Below, piece after piece: positions 34,837 through 43,489 of a DNA stretch of 64,000 bases (positions are counted from its first letter, which is position 1; each line of letters begins with the position of its first letter). The stretch comes from CAJXVA01 sp963761755. Its GTDB lineage: Bacteria; Myxococcota_A; Polyangia; Nannocystales; Nannocystaceae. Position numbers and translations under genes: made by a program. Under the pieces are notes generated by a model. That model was not told the origin of the DNA. It ran no database searches and was given only the letters and a program-made list of their open reading frames with translations. Location: NCBI GenBank assembly GCA_963761755.1, contig CAVXIC010000040.1:186001-250000 (forward strand), in the 5' to 3' direction.

Positions 34837-36336
34837 ATGTTGCGTCGCTGGTGCGCTCTGTGGCTCTGCGCCTCCCTCACCGCCGTCGGTGTTCTCCTGG
34901 GTCTGCCTCAGCGTGCGCACGCCGGCGGCTTCGAGGTCCCCGACATGGGTGCGCGGGCGATCGGCCGCGGTGCAGCCAATGTCGTGGGGGTCGAGGATGG
35001 CACGGCCATCCACTACAACCCCGGCGCGCTGGCCAAGATGCGCGGCACGACGGTGATGTACAACCACGGGTTGCTCTTCCATCACACCCAGTTCTCGCGG
35101 CAGACGCTCAGCGAGGCCTGGGGCGAGGACGCCGGCACCACGTTCGACACCGTCCGCCCCAAGAACAACCTCTTCCCCATCCTCGGCGCGCTCGCGGTCA
35201 CCACCGACTTCGGCCTCGACGACTGGACCTTCGCCGCGGGCGTCTACGGTCCCAACGGCGTCGGTCGACAGAGCTATCCCGCCTACGGTCCACAGTCGTT
35301 GATGTTGACCGAGCTCGACGTGCTGCTCGCGTACTACACCCTCGGCGCCGCCTGGAAGTGGAAGGACGTCTTCGGCATCGGCGCGGTCGTCCAGTACGCC
35401 GACCTGATCCGGCTCGACTACGGCGTGGTCTCCCAAGGACTCGCCACCCCGGAGCTCTTCCCGGTGCCCGACTCGGAGAGCTCGCAGCTGGTCACCACCA
35501 TCGAACTCAAGGACCGCGCGAGCGCGACCGCGCAGCTGGGCATGTGGTATCGGCCCCTGCAGCGCCTCGAGCTGGGCGTCTCGAGCCGGTTCGTCCCGGT
35601 GATGTTCAAGCCCAAGGGCGGTGTCTCGGTCGACAAGGACGGCCTCGTCACCGAGGAGATCAAGGTCGGCATGGACCTCACCTTGCCCATCATCGTCCGC
35701 GGCGGCATCCGCTACATTCACGACACCGGCTCCCGGCAGTGGTTCGACGTCGAACTCGACGCCGTCTACGAGTCCTGGTCGATGCTCGAGAGCTTCGACC
35801 TCGACGTGCAGGGGAAGCTCAATGGCCTGGACCTGCAGCAGCTGAAGGTCGCCAAGAACTGGAAGGACACCGTCTCGGTCCGCTTGGGCGGCGACGTGCA
35901 TCCCCTGCCCCCCTACCTCACCCTGCGCACCGGCGCGTTCTTCGAGACCGCGGCCACGCCGGAGAACTTCTCCAACCTCGACTTCCCCAGCTTCCGGCGG
36001 GTCGGCGTCGGCGGTGGGTTCTCGGCCGGGGCCAAGGGCGCGTACCTCACCGTGGGCTACATGCACGTCTTTCAGGAGAAGCGGACGGTCACCGAGCAGT
36101 TCGGCAAGGTGTTCGGCCAGCGTCCTCTGGCGCCCTGTCCCCAGGGGTGCAACGGCCTCAGCGGGGTCCCGGCCAACGCGGGCACGTTCAAGACCAGCTT
36201 CGACCTGCTCACCATCGGCGTCGACCTGCGCTTCCGCGAGCTGCTCGCAGGGCGCAGGGCCAAGCAGAAGGCGGCCGAACCGGCCCCCGCTCAGCCCGGG
36301 GTCGCCGCCTCGCACCGCGCAAAACACGGGGCGTAG
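34837..36336 (+). CDS. Outer-membrane transport protein, FadL/OmpP1-like
   Basis: 499 residues with a cleavable signal peptide (to about residue 29, PQRAHA). The mature start AGGFEVPDMGARAIGRGAAN followed by VEDGTAIHYNPGALA is the FadL family hallmark: an N-terminal plug with an NPA-like motif. Alternating beta-strand segments fill the rest (for example VFGIGAVVQYADLIRLDYGV and AYLTVGYMHVF). FadL proteins pass long-chain fatty acids or other hydrophobic compounds through the outer membrane. The C-terminus has an unusual hydrophilic tail (RAKQKAAEPAPAQPG) beyond the last strand, encoded in the overlap with the next gene. Confidence 0.88.
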   Translation: MLRRWCALWLCASLTAVGVLLGLPQRAHAGGFEVPDMGARAIGRGAANVVGVEDGTAIHYNPGALAKMRGTTVMYNHGLLFHHTQFSRQTLSEAWGEDAGTTFDTVRPKNNLFPILGALAVTTDFGLDDWTFAAGVYGPNGVGRQSYPAYGPQSLMLTELDVLLAYYTLGAAWKWKDVFGIGAVVQYADLIRLDYGVVSQGLATPELFPVPDSESSQLVTTIELKDRASATAQLGMWYRPLQRLELGVSSRFVPVMFKPKGGVSVDKDGLVTEEIKVGMDLTLPIIVRGGIRYIHDTGSRQWFDVELDAVYESWSMLESFDLDVQGKLNGLDLQQLKVAKNWKDTVSVRLGGDVHPLPPYLTLRTGAFFETAATPENFSNLDFPSFRRVGVGGGFSAGAKGAYLTVGYMHVFQEKRTVTEQFGKVFGQRPLAPCPQGCNGLSGVPANAGTFKTSFDLLTIGVDLRFRELLAGRRAKQKAAEPAPAQPGVAASHRAKHGA

Positions 36337-37172
36337 CAGGCGTCATCGAGCGGGACCGCGTCGTTGCGGCAGGTCTTCGCGCATCGATATGCGCAGTTGG
36401 CGAACCGCGAGCTTCTCCACCGCGGGTGCCCGCGCCGGTACCACTCTTGCTTCATCGCCGCCTGAAGCTCTCCGGCGATCGGCTCATCGGGAAATCGGTC
36501 GACGTACCACGTGCAGTAGCCCATCGACTCCGCGCATGCGCTCTGGGCGAGTCGCTCGCCCAGTCGCGCGCGCAACGTGTCCTCGTGCCGGTCCCGAAAC
36601 GCGGCCAAGTCGACGTTGGGCATCAGGTTGCGGCCGTCGTCATCGTGCACCCAGTCGTTGCGCCCCTCCAGGAACGCGACGAGGGCGTCGTTGAAGGCGG
36701 GCTGGGTGAGGCGCCGCAGGCCGTCGCTCTCGAGCAGCGCCGCAGCGGTCTGCGCTCCGAACGTGCCCGGGTACCGCTCGACGAGCGCGACGAGTGCGGG
36801 CACCGACGGCTCGGGCAGGGTCGCCACCGCGGCGTCTTCGCCGGGCTCGGCCTCGGCCGGCGTCCAGGGATCGCCGATCACCAGCGATTCGTAGGTGCGA
36901 AGCGCGACGACCTCCCGCCACACCTCCACTTCGGGATGGTCCGGGTGTGCGTCCACCCACGCGACGAGAGGCTCGAGATCACCGTCGTCGTGATAGGCCG
37001 CCGCCGCGACGTCGAGGTCGGTGTTGGCCCGAGCGGCCTGGGCTCGGGCCTGCGCCTCGTCCGCGGACACCGTGGGGCCCCGAGCAGGCGCACAGGCCGG
37101 TCCGAGTCCGAGTCCGAGTCCGAGCCCAACGCCGAGCGCCAGCACCGACCATCGTCTGTGAGCAGCCGCCAT
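36291..37172 (-). CDS. Helical lipoprotein of unknown function
   Basis: 293 residues from ATG 37172 (MAAAHRRWSVLALGVGLGLG, lipobox GPAC). The region around codons 14-24 is an almost perfect run of Gly-Leu codons. The mature protein is helix-rich with repeated acidic/aromatic stretches and a C-terminal Cys cluster (CAYRCAKTC, DDACYAPCFARC). Function not recognised. Its last 46 nt overlap the end of the convergent FadL-like gene. Confidence 0.72.
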   Translation of the reverse strand: MAAAHRRWSVLALGVGLGLGLGLGPACAPARGPTVSADEAQARAQAARANTDLDVAAAAYHDDGDLEPLVAWVDAHPDHPEVEVWREVVALRTYESLVIGDPWTPAEAEPGEDAAVATLPEPSVPALVALVERYPGTFGAQTAAALLESDGLRRLTQPAFNDALVAFLEGRNDWVHDDDGRNLMPNVDLAAFRDRHEDTLRARLGERLAQSACAESMGYCTWYVDRFPDEPIAGELQAAMKQEWYRRGHPRWRSSRFANCAYRCAKTCRNDAVPLDDACYAPCFARCEAATPG

Positions 37173-37246
37173 GGCCGTGTCATCGGCCGCGGGGGCGCAG
37201 ACCTTCAGGCCTTTGCCGGGTCCGACATGCGGCCCGGCCGCGGTGA

Positions 37247-37252
37247 TACTCT
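37247..37252 (+). promoter_or_regulatory. Possible -10 element of the Ser/Thr kinase gene
   Basis: TACTCT ends 7 nt before the TTG at 37260, which favours that start over the in-frame ATG at 37227. Confidence 0.35.
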
Positions 37253-37259
37253 GCCCGCG

Positions 37260-39128
37260 TTGGACGACAGCCCCCCAACCGAGGCGGCCTCCGACGCGCT
37301 GCCAGCGTGCCCCTACTGCGGGCAAGAGCACCCGCCAGCGCGGTTGAAGTGCCCCGAGACGGACATGCCGCTGCCCCTGGACGGCCGGGTGCTCTCGGAC
37401 AAGTTCCGCTTCGTGCGCAAGCTGGGCAAGGGCGGCATGGCCTCGGTGTGGCTGGCCGTCAACATGGCCGTCGACCGCGAGGTGGCGATCAAGCTCATCC
37501 GCCCCGACGTCCTCAAGAACGATGACCTCGTGGCCCGCTTCCGCAGCGAGGCGCGCGCGGCCGGGCGCATCGGGCATCCCAACATCTGCGAGATCTACGA
37601 CCTCGGTGTCGGACCCGTGGGGCCGTACATCGTCATGGAGTCGCTGCGCGGCAAGAACCTCGCCCAGCTCATCCGCGAACGCAGAGTCTTGAGCCCCCAA
37701 GACGCGCTCGACGTCGTGCTCGCGGCGCTCGACGGACTCGAGGCTGCCCACGCGCGAGGCATCATCCATCGCGACCTCAAGCCGGAGAACGTCTTCCTCC
37801 ACGAACCCGCGAACGGGCCGCCGATCGTCAAGCTGATGGACTTCGGGGTGGCCAAGTTCACCGACGGCTCCGGTGAGATCACCACCGCGCACGGCGCCCT
37901 GCTCGGCACGCCGGAGTACATGGCCCCCGAGCAGTTCAAGGGCGCCGACCAGGCCGAGCCGCGTACGGATCTGTGGGCGGTTGGGGCCATCTTGTACCGC
38001 GCGCTGACCGGCAAACATCCGTTCAAAGGACCAACGGTGGCCGCGACGCTGCTGCAGGTCACCCACGAGGAGGCCAAGCCGATCCGCGAGCTGGAGCCGG
38101 ACGTGCCCCAGGCCCTGGTCGACGTGGTCGACCGCTGCCTGTCCAAGAAGATCGAGGACCGCTACGAAGACGTCGGCGCGCTGCGAGCGGCCCTGCTCGA
38201 AGCGATCGAGTTCGAAGAACACCCGACCTCGCCCACCCTGACCACGGCCGCGGGCGAGCCGGAGGGCGCCGGGGTCCCCCTCGAAGACGAGCGCGCACCT
38301 GCACCCGCCGACGACCTCGAGAGCGAGCGTCGTCCGACCGAGGCGGTCCAAGTCGTCCGCGACGCCAGACGCCGCCGGTGGCTCCTCCCGGCAGGCCTCG
38401 CTGCACTCGCCGCCCTCGGGCTGGCGTTTGCCCTGTGGCCCCAGCGCATCTCCCCGTCGCCGGCCCCGTCACCGCAGGTCGTCCCCGCGGCGCCCGAGCC
38501 CGACGCGGCGTCCGAGCCCGACGCGGCGCCAGAGCCCAACGCGGCGCCAGGGCCAGGGCCAGGGCCAGGGCCAGAGCCAGAGCCAGCGTTCGATCCGTCT
38601 GCCCTGCCCCCGGACCTCGGCACGCCGCCGGCATCGCCCTTCGGGCACGATGTTCTCCCTGCGCCGCCCGACGCGTTCGAGCTCGACGACGCTCCCGTAC
38701 CCGACGTCGGCACCGCGGACACCGACCCACCCCCCGTCGGTCCGGTGCCCAACGGCGTGGTGGATCTGGGCAACGGCTACGTGGTCGCCAAGCGCCGCGG
38801 CAAGCGCAGCGACCACGGCGAAGCGCGGGACTTCTGTCAGGCGCTCGACGTGACGGCGCACCAGGGCATCCGGGGATGGAAGCTGCCCTTCCCCGGGCTC
38901 ATCAACCGCATCCGCGACAGCAAAGCTGCCTTGCGCGGGACCTACTGGACCAGCGCCCGATGGCGCGGCAACGTCACGACGTTCACGATGCCGAACGGGA
39001 CCCGCCGCAAGGGCGTCGATGCCGACCGGAGATCCGCACGAGCGCTGTGCGTCGCCCCCCTCACCGACAGCGCACGGCTCGAAGACGAGGGCCAGGGGGA
39101 CCAGGGGGACCAGGGGGACCAGGGCTGA
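37260..39128 (+). CDS. Membrane Ser/Thr protein kinase with C-terminal DUF1566/Lcl-like domain
   Basis: 622 residues from TTG 37260 (ATG 37227 is an alternative). An N-terminal zinc-ribbon-like CPYC...C (residues 18-31) precedes a complete kinase domain: Gly loop KLGKGGMASVW, ATP Lys78, IIHRDLKPEN (170-176), MDFGVAKF (DFG 194-196) and GTPEYMAPEQ. One membrane helix (about 383-400) leads to an acidic Pro/Ala/Gly/Glu linker. The extracytoplasmic domain has FCQALDVTAHQG, GWKLPFPGLINRI and YWTSARW, like DUF1566/Lcl domains. Ends in GDQ repeats. Stands alone between convergent neighbours; its ligand is unknown. Confidence 0.9.
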   Translation: MDDSPPTEAASDALPACPYCGQEHPPARLKCPETDMPLPLDGRVLSDKFRFVRKLGKGGMASVWLAVNMAVDREVAIKLIRPDVLKNDDLVARFRSEARAAGRIGHPNICEIYDLGVGPVGPYIVMESLRGKNLAQLIRERRVLSPQDALDVVLAALDGLEAAHARGIIHRDLKPENVFLHEPANGPPIVKLMDFGVAKFTDGSGEITTAHGALLGTPEYMAPEQFKGADQAEPRTDLWAVGAILYRALTGKHPFKGPTVAATLLQVTHEEAKPIRELEPDVPQALVDVVDRCLSKKIEDRYEDVGALRAALLEAIEFEEHPTSPTLTTAAGEPEGAGVPLEDERAPAPADDLESERRPTEAVQVVRDARRRRWLLPAGLAALAALGLAFALWPQRISPSPAPSPQVVPAAPEPDAASEPDAAPEPNAAPGPGPGPGPEPEPAFDPSALPPDLGTPPASPFGHDVLPAPPDAFELDDAPVPDVGTADTDPPPVGPVPNGVVDLGNGYVVAKRRGKRSDHGEARDFCQALDVTAHQGIRGWKLPFPGLINRIRDSKAALRGTYWTSARWRGNVTTFTMPNGTRRKGVDADRRSARALCVAPLTDSARLEDEGQGDQGDQGDQG

Positions 39129-39131
39129 GCG

Positions 39132-42100
39132 TCACGCCTGGCGCTGGACCGCGTCGGCGAGCGCGATGACGTGGGCCCGCGCGTCCGCGTCCGCCAGATA
39201 GTCGGCGGGCCTGCACGTCAACACGACGATCTGCACCCGATCCGCGCTGTGGTGCAGAAGCTCGCGAAACCACGCCGCCCGCTGCGGGTCGGTCTGCGCC
39301 AGGTGATCGTCGAGCAAGAGCATCGTGCCCAGATGCTCGGCCACGCTGACGCGCAGCAGCGTCGCGACCTGCTCCTTGACGCCTTCGGAGAACCGGTCGA
39401 GCGCCTGCACACCGCGCGAGGTCAACACGCCCTGCGTCTCGAGGTCCGCCCCCAGGGAAGCGCCTTGGTAGCGGCCACCCGACAGCGACACCATGCGATC
39501 GGCGACCTCGGTGCCCAGCGCACGCCCCAGATGTGCCCCGGTCTCGTTCTCCACGTCGCGCAGCGTGCCCAACAGCAGGCGCCAGCCATCGTAGTCGAGG
39601 GTGACCTCGGCCTCCTGGCGCTTCGCATCATCGAGGGCCTCTCGGGCCATCTGCGCCCGCTCGCGCACGACCTGTCCGCCCACGTGCTGTAGCGCGCCCT
39701 CCTGCTGTCGGACCGCCCGCTCCGCATCCTCGAGCGCGTCCTGTGCCTCGCCGAGCGCGGTGCGGGCGTGCTCGAGGGCAGCCTCGGTGACGTCGATCGC
39801 GGGCGCAGCCTGGGCAGCCAGCGCGTCCTGTGCCTTGGCGACCCGTTCGGCGGCCCGAAGCGGGTCGTGGTGCGCTGCCCGCTCTCGCCGAACCTCCAGC
39901 GCGGCGTCCGCGGAAGCCTTGCGCTCTCGCGCGGCCTGCAGCTGCGCCCGCGCCTGCACCTCGCGCTGCGTCTGAGCGCGCAGCACCGACTCGGCCTGCG
40001 CCGCGGCCTCGCGCGCGGCCTCGATCCGCTCGGCGGCCGCATCACCGCGCCTTGTAGCCTGTCGCTCGAGCTCGGCGCGGCGTGCTTCGAGGTCCGCCTG
40101 TGTCTGCTCGAGCGCCAAGGCTGCGGCGCGCGGGTCCTGCTCCGGATCCTGCTCCGGATTCTGCTCCGGATTCTGCGCGGGGGCCAGCTCGGCCAGCCGC
40201 AGGGTCGCCGCCTCGACCCGCTCGTCGGCGAGCTGGGCCTGCGTCCGAGCGTCTGCGTGGCGCATCTTGGCCTCCGCGGACAGCCGCCGCAGCCGCTCGA
40301 GCTCAGCCTCGGCCTCGCGGGCCGCGGCGTCCAGATCATCGCCGTGCTCCTGATGCGCTGCGCGGCACGCCGCCGCGTCGACCTCCTCCAGGCCTCGCTG
40401 TGCGACCTCGAGCTCGCGCTGCAGCGAGGACAGCACGTCGGGGTCCTCCGGCGGAGCCTTCGCCTCGAGCACGGTGGCCTCGGCGATCCGCTCTTCGCAC
40501 GCCCGCTGCGTCTTCGCGCGCTCCTTGGCCGCCTCTGCGAGCGCGTCCATGGTCGCCACGCCCAGCCGCTCCAGCGCGGCCGCGTGCGGGGCCCACGACG
40601 CGGTCGCCCGCTCGACGGCCGCATGGGCATCCGGAGATCCGGGCCGGACCGTCACGGTGCCGACGCTGGCCATCTCGAGCACGAGCTCGCGCTCGGCATC
40701 GACCTGCGCGCGCCCGGCCGAGGTGCGCTTGGGCCCACCGTCGACCGCGACGCTCGCCTGCACGTCGTCGCCGATCTCGACGGTGACGCGCACGCCTCCG
40801 CGCAGCGCGGCGGTCTCGAGCGACAAGGTGCGCCACGCCGCCTCCATCGCCTCGAGCTTCGCTGCGCCGGGAAAGTCGACCGCGAGCGCGCCGCGCAGCG
40901 CGTCCGCCTCCGCCCGTTTGGACGCCGCCTCCGCTCGGATGGCGCGCGCCTGGGCTTGCCGAGCATGGGCGGCCTCCAGTCGCGACCGCAGCGACTCCGC
41001 CCTCGCCCACCGAGCCGCATCGAGCAGCACGCGAACCCGAGCCTCGGCCGCATCGACGCGCGCCTGCTCGCTCGATGCGGACGCCTCGGCGGCATCGACC
41101 GCCGCGCGCGCCTGCGCCTGCCGTTGCTGCGTCTCCTGCTGGGCCCCGGCCGCGCGCAGCCACGCCTCGAGGTTCGCGCGCGTCGAGATCAGTGCCGCCT
41201 CCTGCGCGGCCACGCCGCGCATCGCCTCGTCCCACGCCGCGCGCTCGGATCGGAGCTGAGGATCATCGCCGCTGGCCCGCGCCTCGTGCTCGGCGAGGGC
41301 TCGATCGCGCTCGGCCTGGGCCCGGCGCACCGCCTCCGCGGCGGCTTCGGCCGCCGCCGTCGCATCGGGAAGCGCCGCTTCGGCCTCGCGCAGCTGGGTC
41401 TGCAGCCGCCCGATCTCCTCGCCGTTGCGCTGGATCTCGGCGAGCACCTCGTTCGCCTCGTCGACCTCGGCCTGCAGCGCCGCCCGAGCCTGCCGCTGGG
41501 CGAGCGCCTCCTGCAGCCGGTCCATCGTGCTGGCGGCCGCGGCCTTGGCCGCCATCGCGGCGTCGCGGCGGGATGCGAGTTCGCCGAGCCGAGAGACCAC
41601 CGCGTCGCTCTCCGCGACCGCGGCGGCCAGCTCGTCGCTGGAGGCCCGACGCTGCTTGATGTCTTCGGCCACCCGCTCGAACGGGCTGCCCTTGCGGGTG
41701 CTGCGCTTGCCCTTCGCCGTGAAGGCCTGATCGACCTGAGCCTGCGCTTCTTCGAGCACGTGCTGATACACGGGGTCGGTGCCCATCGCCTGCAGCGCCT
41801 CGATCAACCGCGCCTTGCCGCTGTCCTCGACGTCCCCCTCGAGGCTCTGCTCGAGCAGCCGATAGGGCAGCGCCTGCTCACCGAGCAGCACCGTGGACAG
41901 GAAGGACTTGGGGAAGCCGTGCGAGCCCCCCTTGCCGCCCGGCTTGGCCAGACCCCACCCCAGCAGCTCGCGAAGCTTGCCATCGACCCCGCGGCCTTCT
42001 TCTTCGAGGCTGAACATGACGCCGTCGTTGGACCACTCGAGCACCGACTTGCCGCCGCTGGTCGTGCCGAAGGTCTTGTGCACCCGCCACCAGCGGCCGT

Positions 42101-42329
42101 CCGCTTCGAAGGTCAGGGTCACCTGGGGCTTGCGCGCGGTGCCCCAGGGCACGAAGGGCCGGGCTCCACTGGATGCGTGCTGCAGCAGCAGCGCGGACCG
42201 GATCGCCGCCGCGAGGGTGGACTTGCCCAGATCGTTGGGCCCGTGCAGCACGTTGAGCCCGTCCTCGAAGGTCACCTCTGCGGACTCGACCGCCCCAAAG
42301 TCGGTCACCTGCAGCGCGCGCAGCCGCAT
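39132..42329 (-). CDS. Rad50/SbcC-like (YhaN-type) ATPase
   Basis: 1065 residues. The N-terminal half-ATPase has Walker A GPNDLGKST (30-38) after the DFGAVESAEVTF strand. The C-terminal half has an ABC-like signature DRFSEGVKEQ and Walker B MLLLDDH near residue 1005. About 700 residues of Ala/Glu/Arg coiled coil join them. The middle has no CxxC zinc hook. Instead there is a four-unit NPEQ/DPEQ repeat and a short globular insert (VRVTVEIGDDVQASV). A hookless Rad50 is typical of YhaN-like proteins. The start overlaps the nuclease stop by one base (TGATG). Third gene of the SNF2-Mre11-Rad50 operon. Confidence 0.88.
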   Translation of the reverse strand: MRLRALQVTDFGAVESAEVTFEDGLNVLHGPNDLGKSTLAAAIRSALLLQHASSGARPFVPWGTARKPQVTLTFEADGRWWRVHKTFGTTSGGKSVLEWSNDGVMFSLEEEGRGVDGKLRELLGWGLAKPGGKGGSHGFPKSFLSTVLLGEQALPYRLLEQSLEGDVEDSGKARLIEALQAMGTDPVYQHVLEEAQAQVDQAFTAKGKRSTRKGSPFERVAEDIKQRRASSDELAAAVAESDAVVSRLGELASRRDAAMAAKAAAASTMDRLQEALAQRQARAALQAEVDEANEVLAEIQRNGEEIGRLQTQLREAEAALPDATAAAEAAAEAVRRAQAERDRALAEHEARASGDDPQLRSERAAWDEAMRGVAAQEAALISTRANLEAWLRAAGAQQETQQRQAQARAAVDAAEASASSEQARVDAAEARVRVLLDAARWARAESLRSRLEAAHARQAQARAIRAEAASKRAEADALRGALAVDFPGAAKLEAMEAAWRTLSLETAALRGGVRVTVEIGDDVQASVAVDGGPKRTSAGRAQVDAERELVLEMASVGTVTVRPGSPDAHAAVERATASWAPHAAALERLGVATMDALAEAAKERAKTQRACEERIAEATVLEAKAPPEDPDVLSSLQRELEVAQRGLEEVDAAACRAAHQEHGDDLDAAAREAEAELERLRRLSAEAKMRHADARTQAQLADERVEAATLRLAELAPAQNPEQNPEQDPEQDPRAAALALEQTQADLEARRAELERQATRRGDAAAERIEAAREAAAQAESVLRAQTQREVQARAQLQAARERKASADAALEVRRERAAHHDPLRAAERVAKAQDALAAQAAPAIDVTEAALEHARTALGEAQDALEDAERAVRQQEGALQHVGGQVVRERAQMAREALDDAKRQEAEVTLDYDGWRLLLGTLRDVENETGAHLGRALGTEVADRMVSLSGGRYQGASLGADLETQGVLTSRGVQALDRFSEGVKEQVATLLRVSVAEHLGTMLLLDDHLAQTDPQRAAWFRELLHHSADRVQIVVLTCRPADYLADADARAHVIALADAVQRQA
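40133..40178 (-). repeat. 12-bp tandem repeat in the Rad50-like coiled coil
   Basis: Four units of about CTCCGGATCCTG / CTCCGGATTCTG (plus-strand reading) encode an NPEQ-NPEQ-DPEQ-DP segment. It sits roughly at the apex of the coiled coil, where canonical Rad50 carries its zinc hook. Confidence 0.75.
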
Positions 42330-43489
42330 CAGTCGGCCCCCCGCACCACGCGGTACAGGTGGTACAGCGCGCGCTTGGCCGCCTCGGCGTCCTGTGCAGT
42401 CGACTCTGCGCGGGCCTGCAACCGCGCGACGACCTCGGCGAGCTCGTCGGGCAGCCCCTCGAAGGCGGCCTCGAGGTCGTCGGTCCGCAGCCGCAGTCGG
42501 GTGCGATCGACCTGAAGCACGCCCACCCGCCCGTGGGTCGCGTCGGTCCCTCCGAGCGTCCGCAGCAGCTGCTCGACCGCCTCGTACTCGGGCGGGGTCG
42601 CGTCGAGTTCGACGTGCAGCCGCATGACCTTCGAACTCAGGTCGCCTTCGGCCGCGAGCGCCCGCAAGTCCGCCACCGACCGCGCGGTCCGCTCGACCCA
42701 CCGCCACCGGCCCACCCGCTCCCGCCGCAGGATCGGCCGGCGTCCTCCCCGGGGAAAGAACACCAGCGCGGCATAGCCCGCATCGAGCTCGCCGAACTTC
42801 GTCGGCTCCGGTGCGCTGGGATAGACGGTGGGAATCGGAGCGCCCGGCGGCACCTCGCGAAACGCGTGCGTGTCTCCAATGGCCAGGTAGTCGAGCCCGC
42901 GGTCTTCGGCGGCCTGGGCCGGAATGGGAAAGGTGTTCTGAAACCCCTCGATGTCGGTCGTTTGCCCATGGATCATACCCACGCGGATTCGGGTGTCCCC
43001 CTCCTCACGCCGCGGCAGCGCCCGCCACAGGCCGGTCTGCCCCGCCTTGGTTCGGCACGGCGCCGCGAGCAGCACCGCATCCTCGGCCAGCGGGGCCTCG
43101 AAGTCGTCTCGATCGACGACGTGCACGCCGGTGGGAAGACCTCGGCGAAACGGATGGTCGGGCGCCCATACGCTCTTGTCGGTCAACGGGTCGTGGTTCC
43201 CGGGCAGCAGGAACACCTGACGGCGCGACCAGTCCCGGGCCTGCAGCTTGTCGAGCAGGCCCTTCCACCACACCTCCTGCGGCAGCGGGTCGTCGAAGAG
43301 GTCGCCGGCGCACAGGACAGCGTCGACGCCCGCCGACTCGGCGGCCCCGAAGACATTGTCGAGCACGTCCATCCGCGCGCGCATCAGGGTGCGCTGATGC
43401 TCCTCCGAGAACGTCGGAAAGCGCATCCCCAGATGCCAGTCAGCGGTGTGCAGGAGCTTGAGCGCCACGTCGGGGTCTCCTTCGCTCAT
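42329..43489 (-). CDS. Mre11/SbcD-like DNA exonuclease
   Basis: 386-residue calcineurin-like phosphoesterase. Nuclease motifs in order: LLHTADWHLG (DxH), VLCAGDLFDD, LLPGNHDPLT, GMIHGQT and AIGDTHAF. The last has a single Thr-His in place of the usual GHxH. The C-terminal 120 residues form a helical capping region that would bind the ATPase. ATG 43489 overlaps the helicase stop (ATGA), and the stop overlaps the Rad50-like ATG. Predicted to form a two-part nuclease complex with the next gene product. Confidence 0.88.
   Translation of the reverse strand: MSEGDPDVALKLLHTADWHLGMRFPTFSEEHQRTLMRARMDVLDNVFGAAESAGVDAVLCAGDLFDDPLPQEVWWKGLLDKLQARDWSRRQVFLLPGNHDPLTDKSVWAPDHPFRRGLPTGVHVVDRDDFEAPLAEDAVLLAAPCRTKAGQTGLWRALPRREEGDTRIRVGMIHGQTTDIEGFQNTFPIPAQAAEDRGLDYLAIGDTHAFREVPPGAPIPTVYPSAPEPTKFGELDAGYAALVFFPRGGRRPILRRERVGRWRWVERTARSVADLRALAAEGDLSSKVMRLHVELDATPPEYEAVEQLLRTLGGTDATHGRVGVLQVDRTRLRLRTDDLEAAFEGLPDELAEVVARLQARAESTAQDAEAAKRALYHLYRVVRGAD

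Noticed and set aside
39768..42515. A 915-codon open frame on the plus strand
   Set aside because: It is antisense to the Rad50-like gene. High G+C leaves few stops, and the translation is Arg/Gly/Leu-rich without motifs, whereas the minus strand has Walker A and B.
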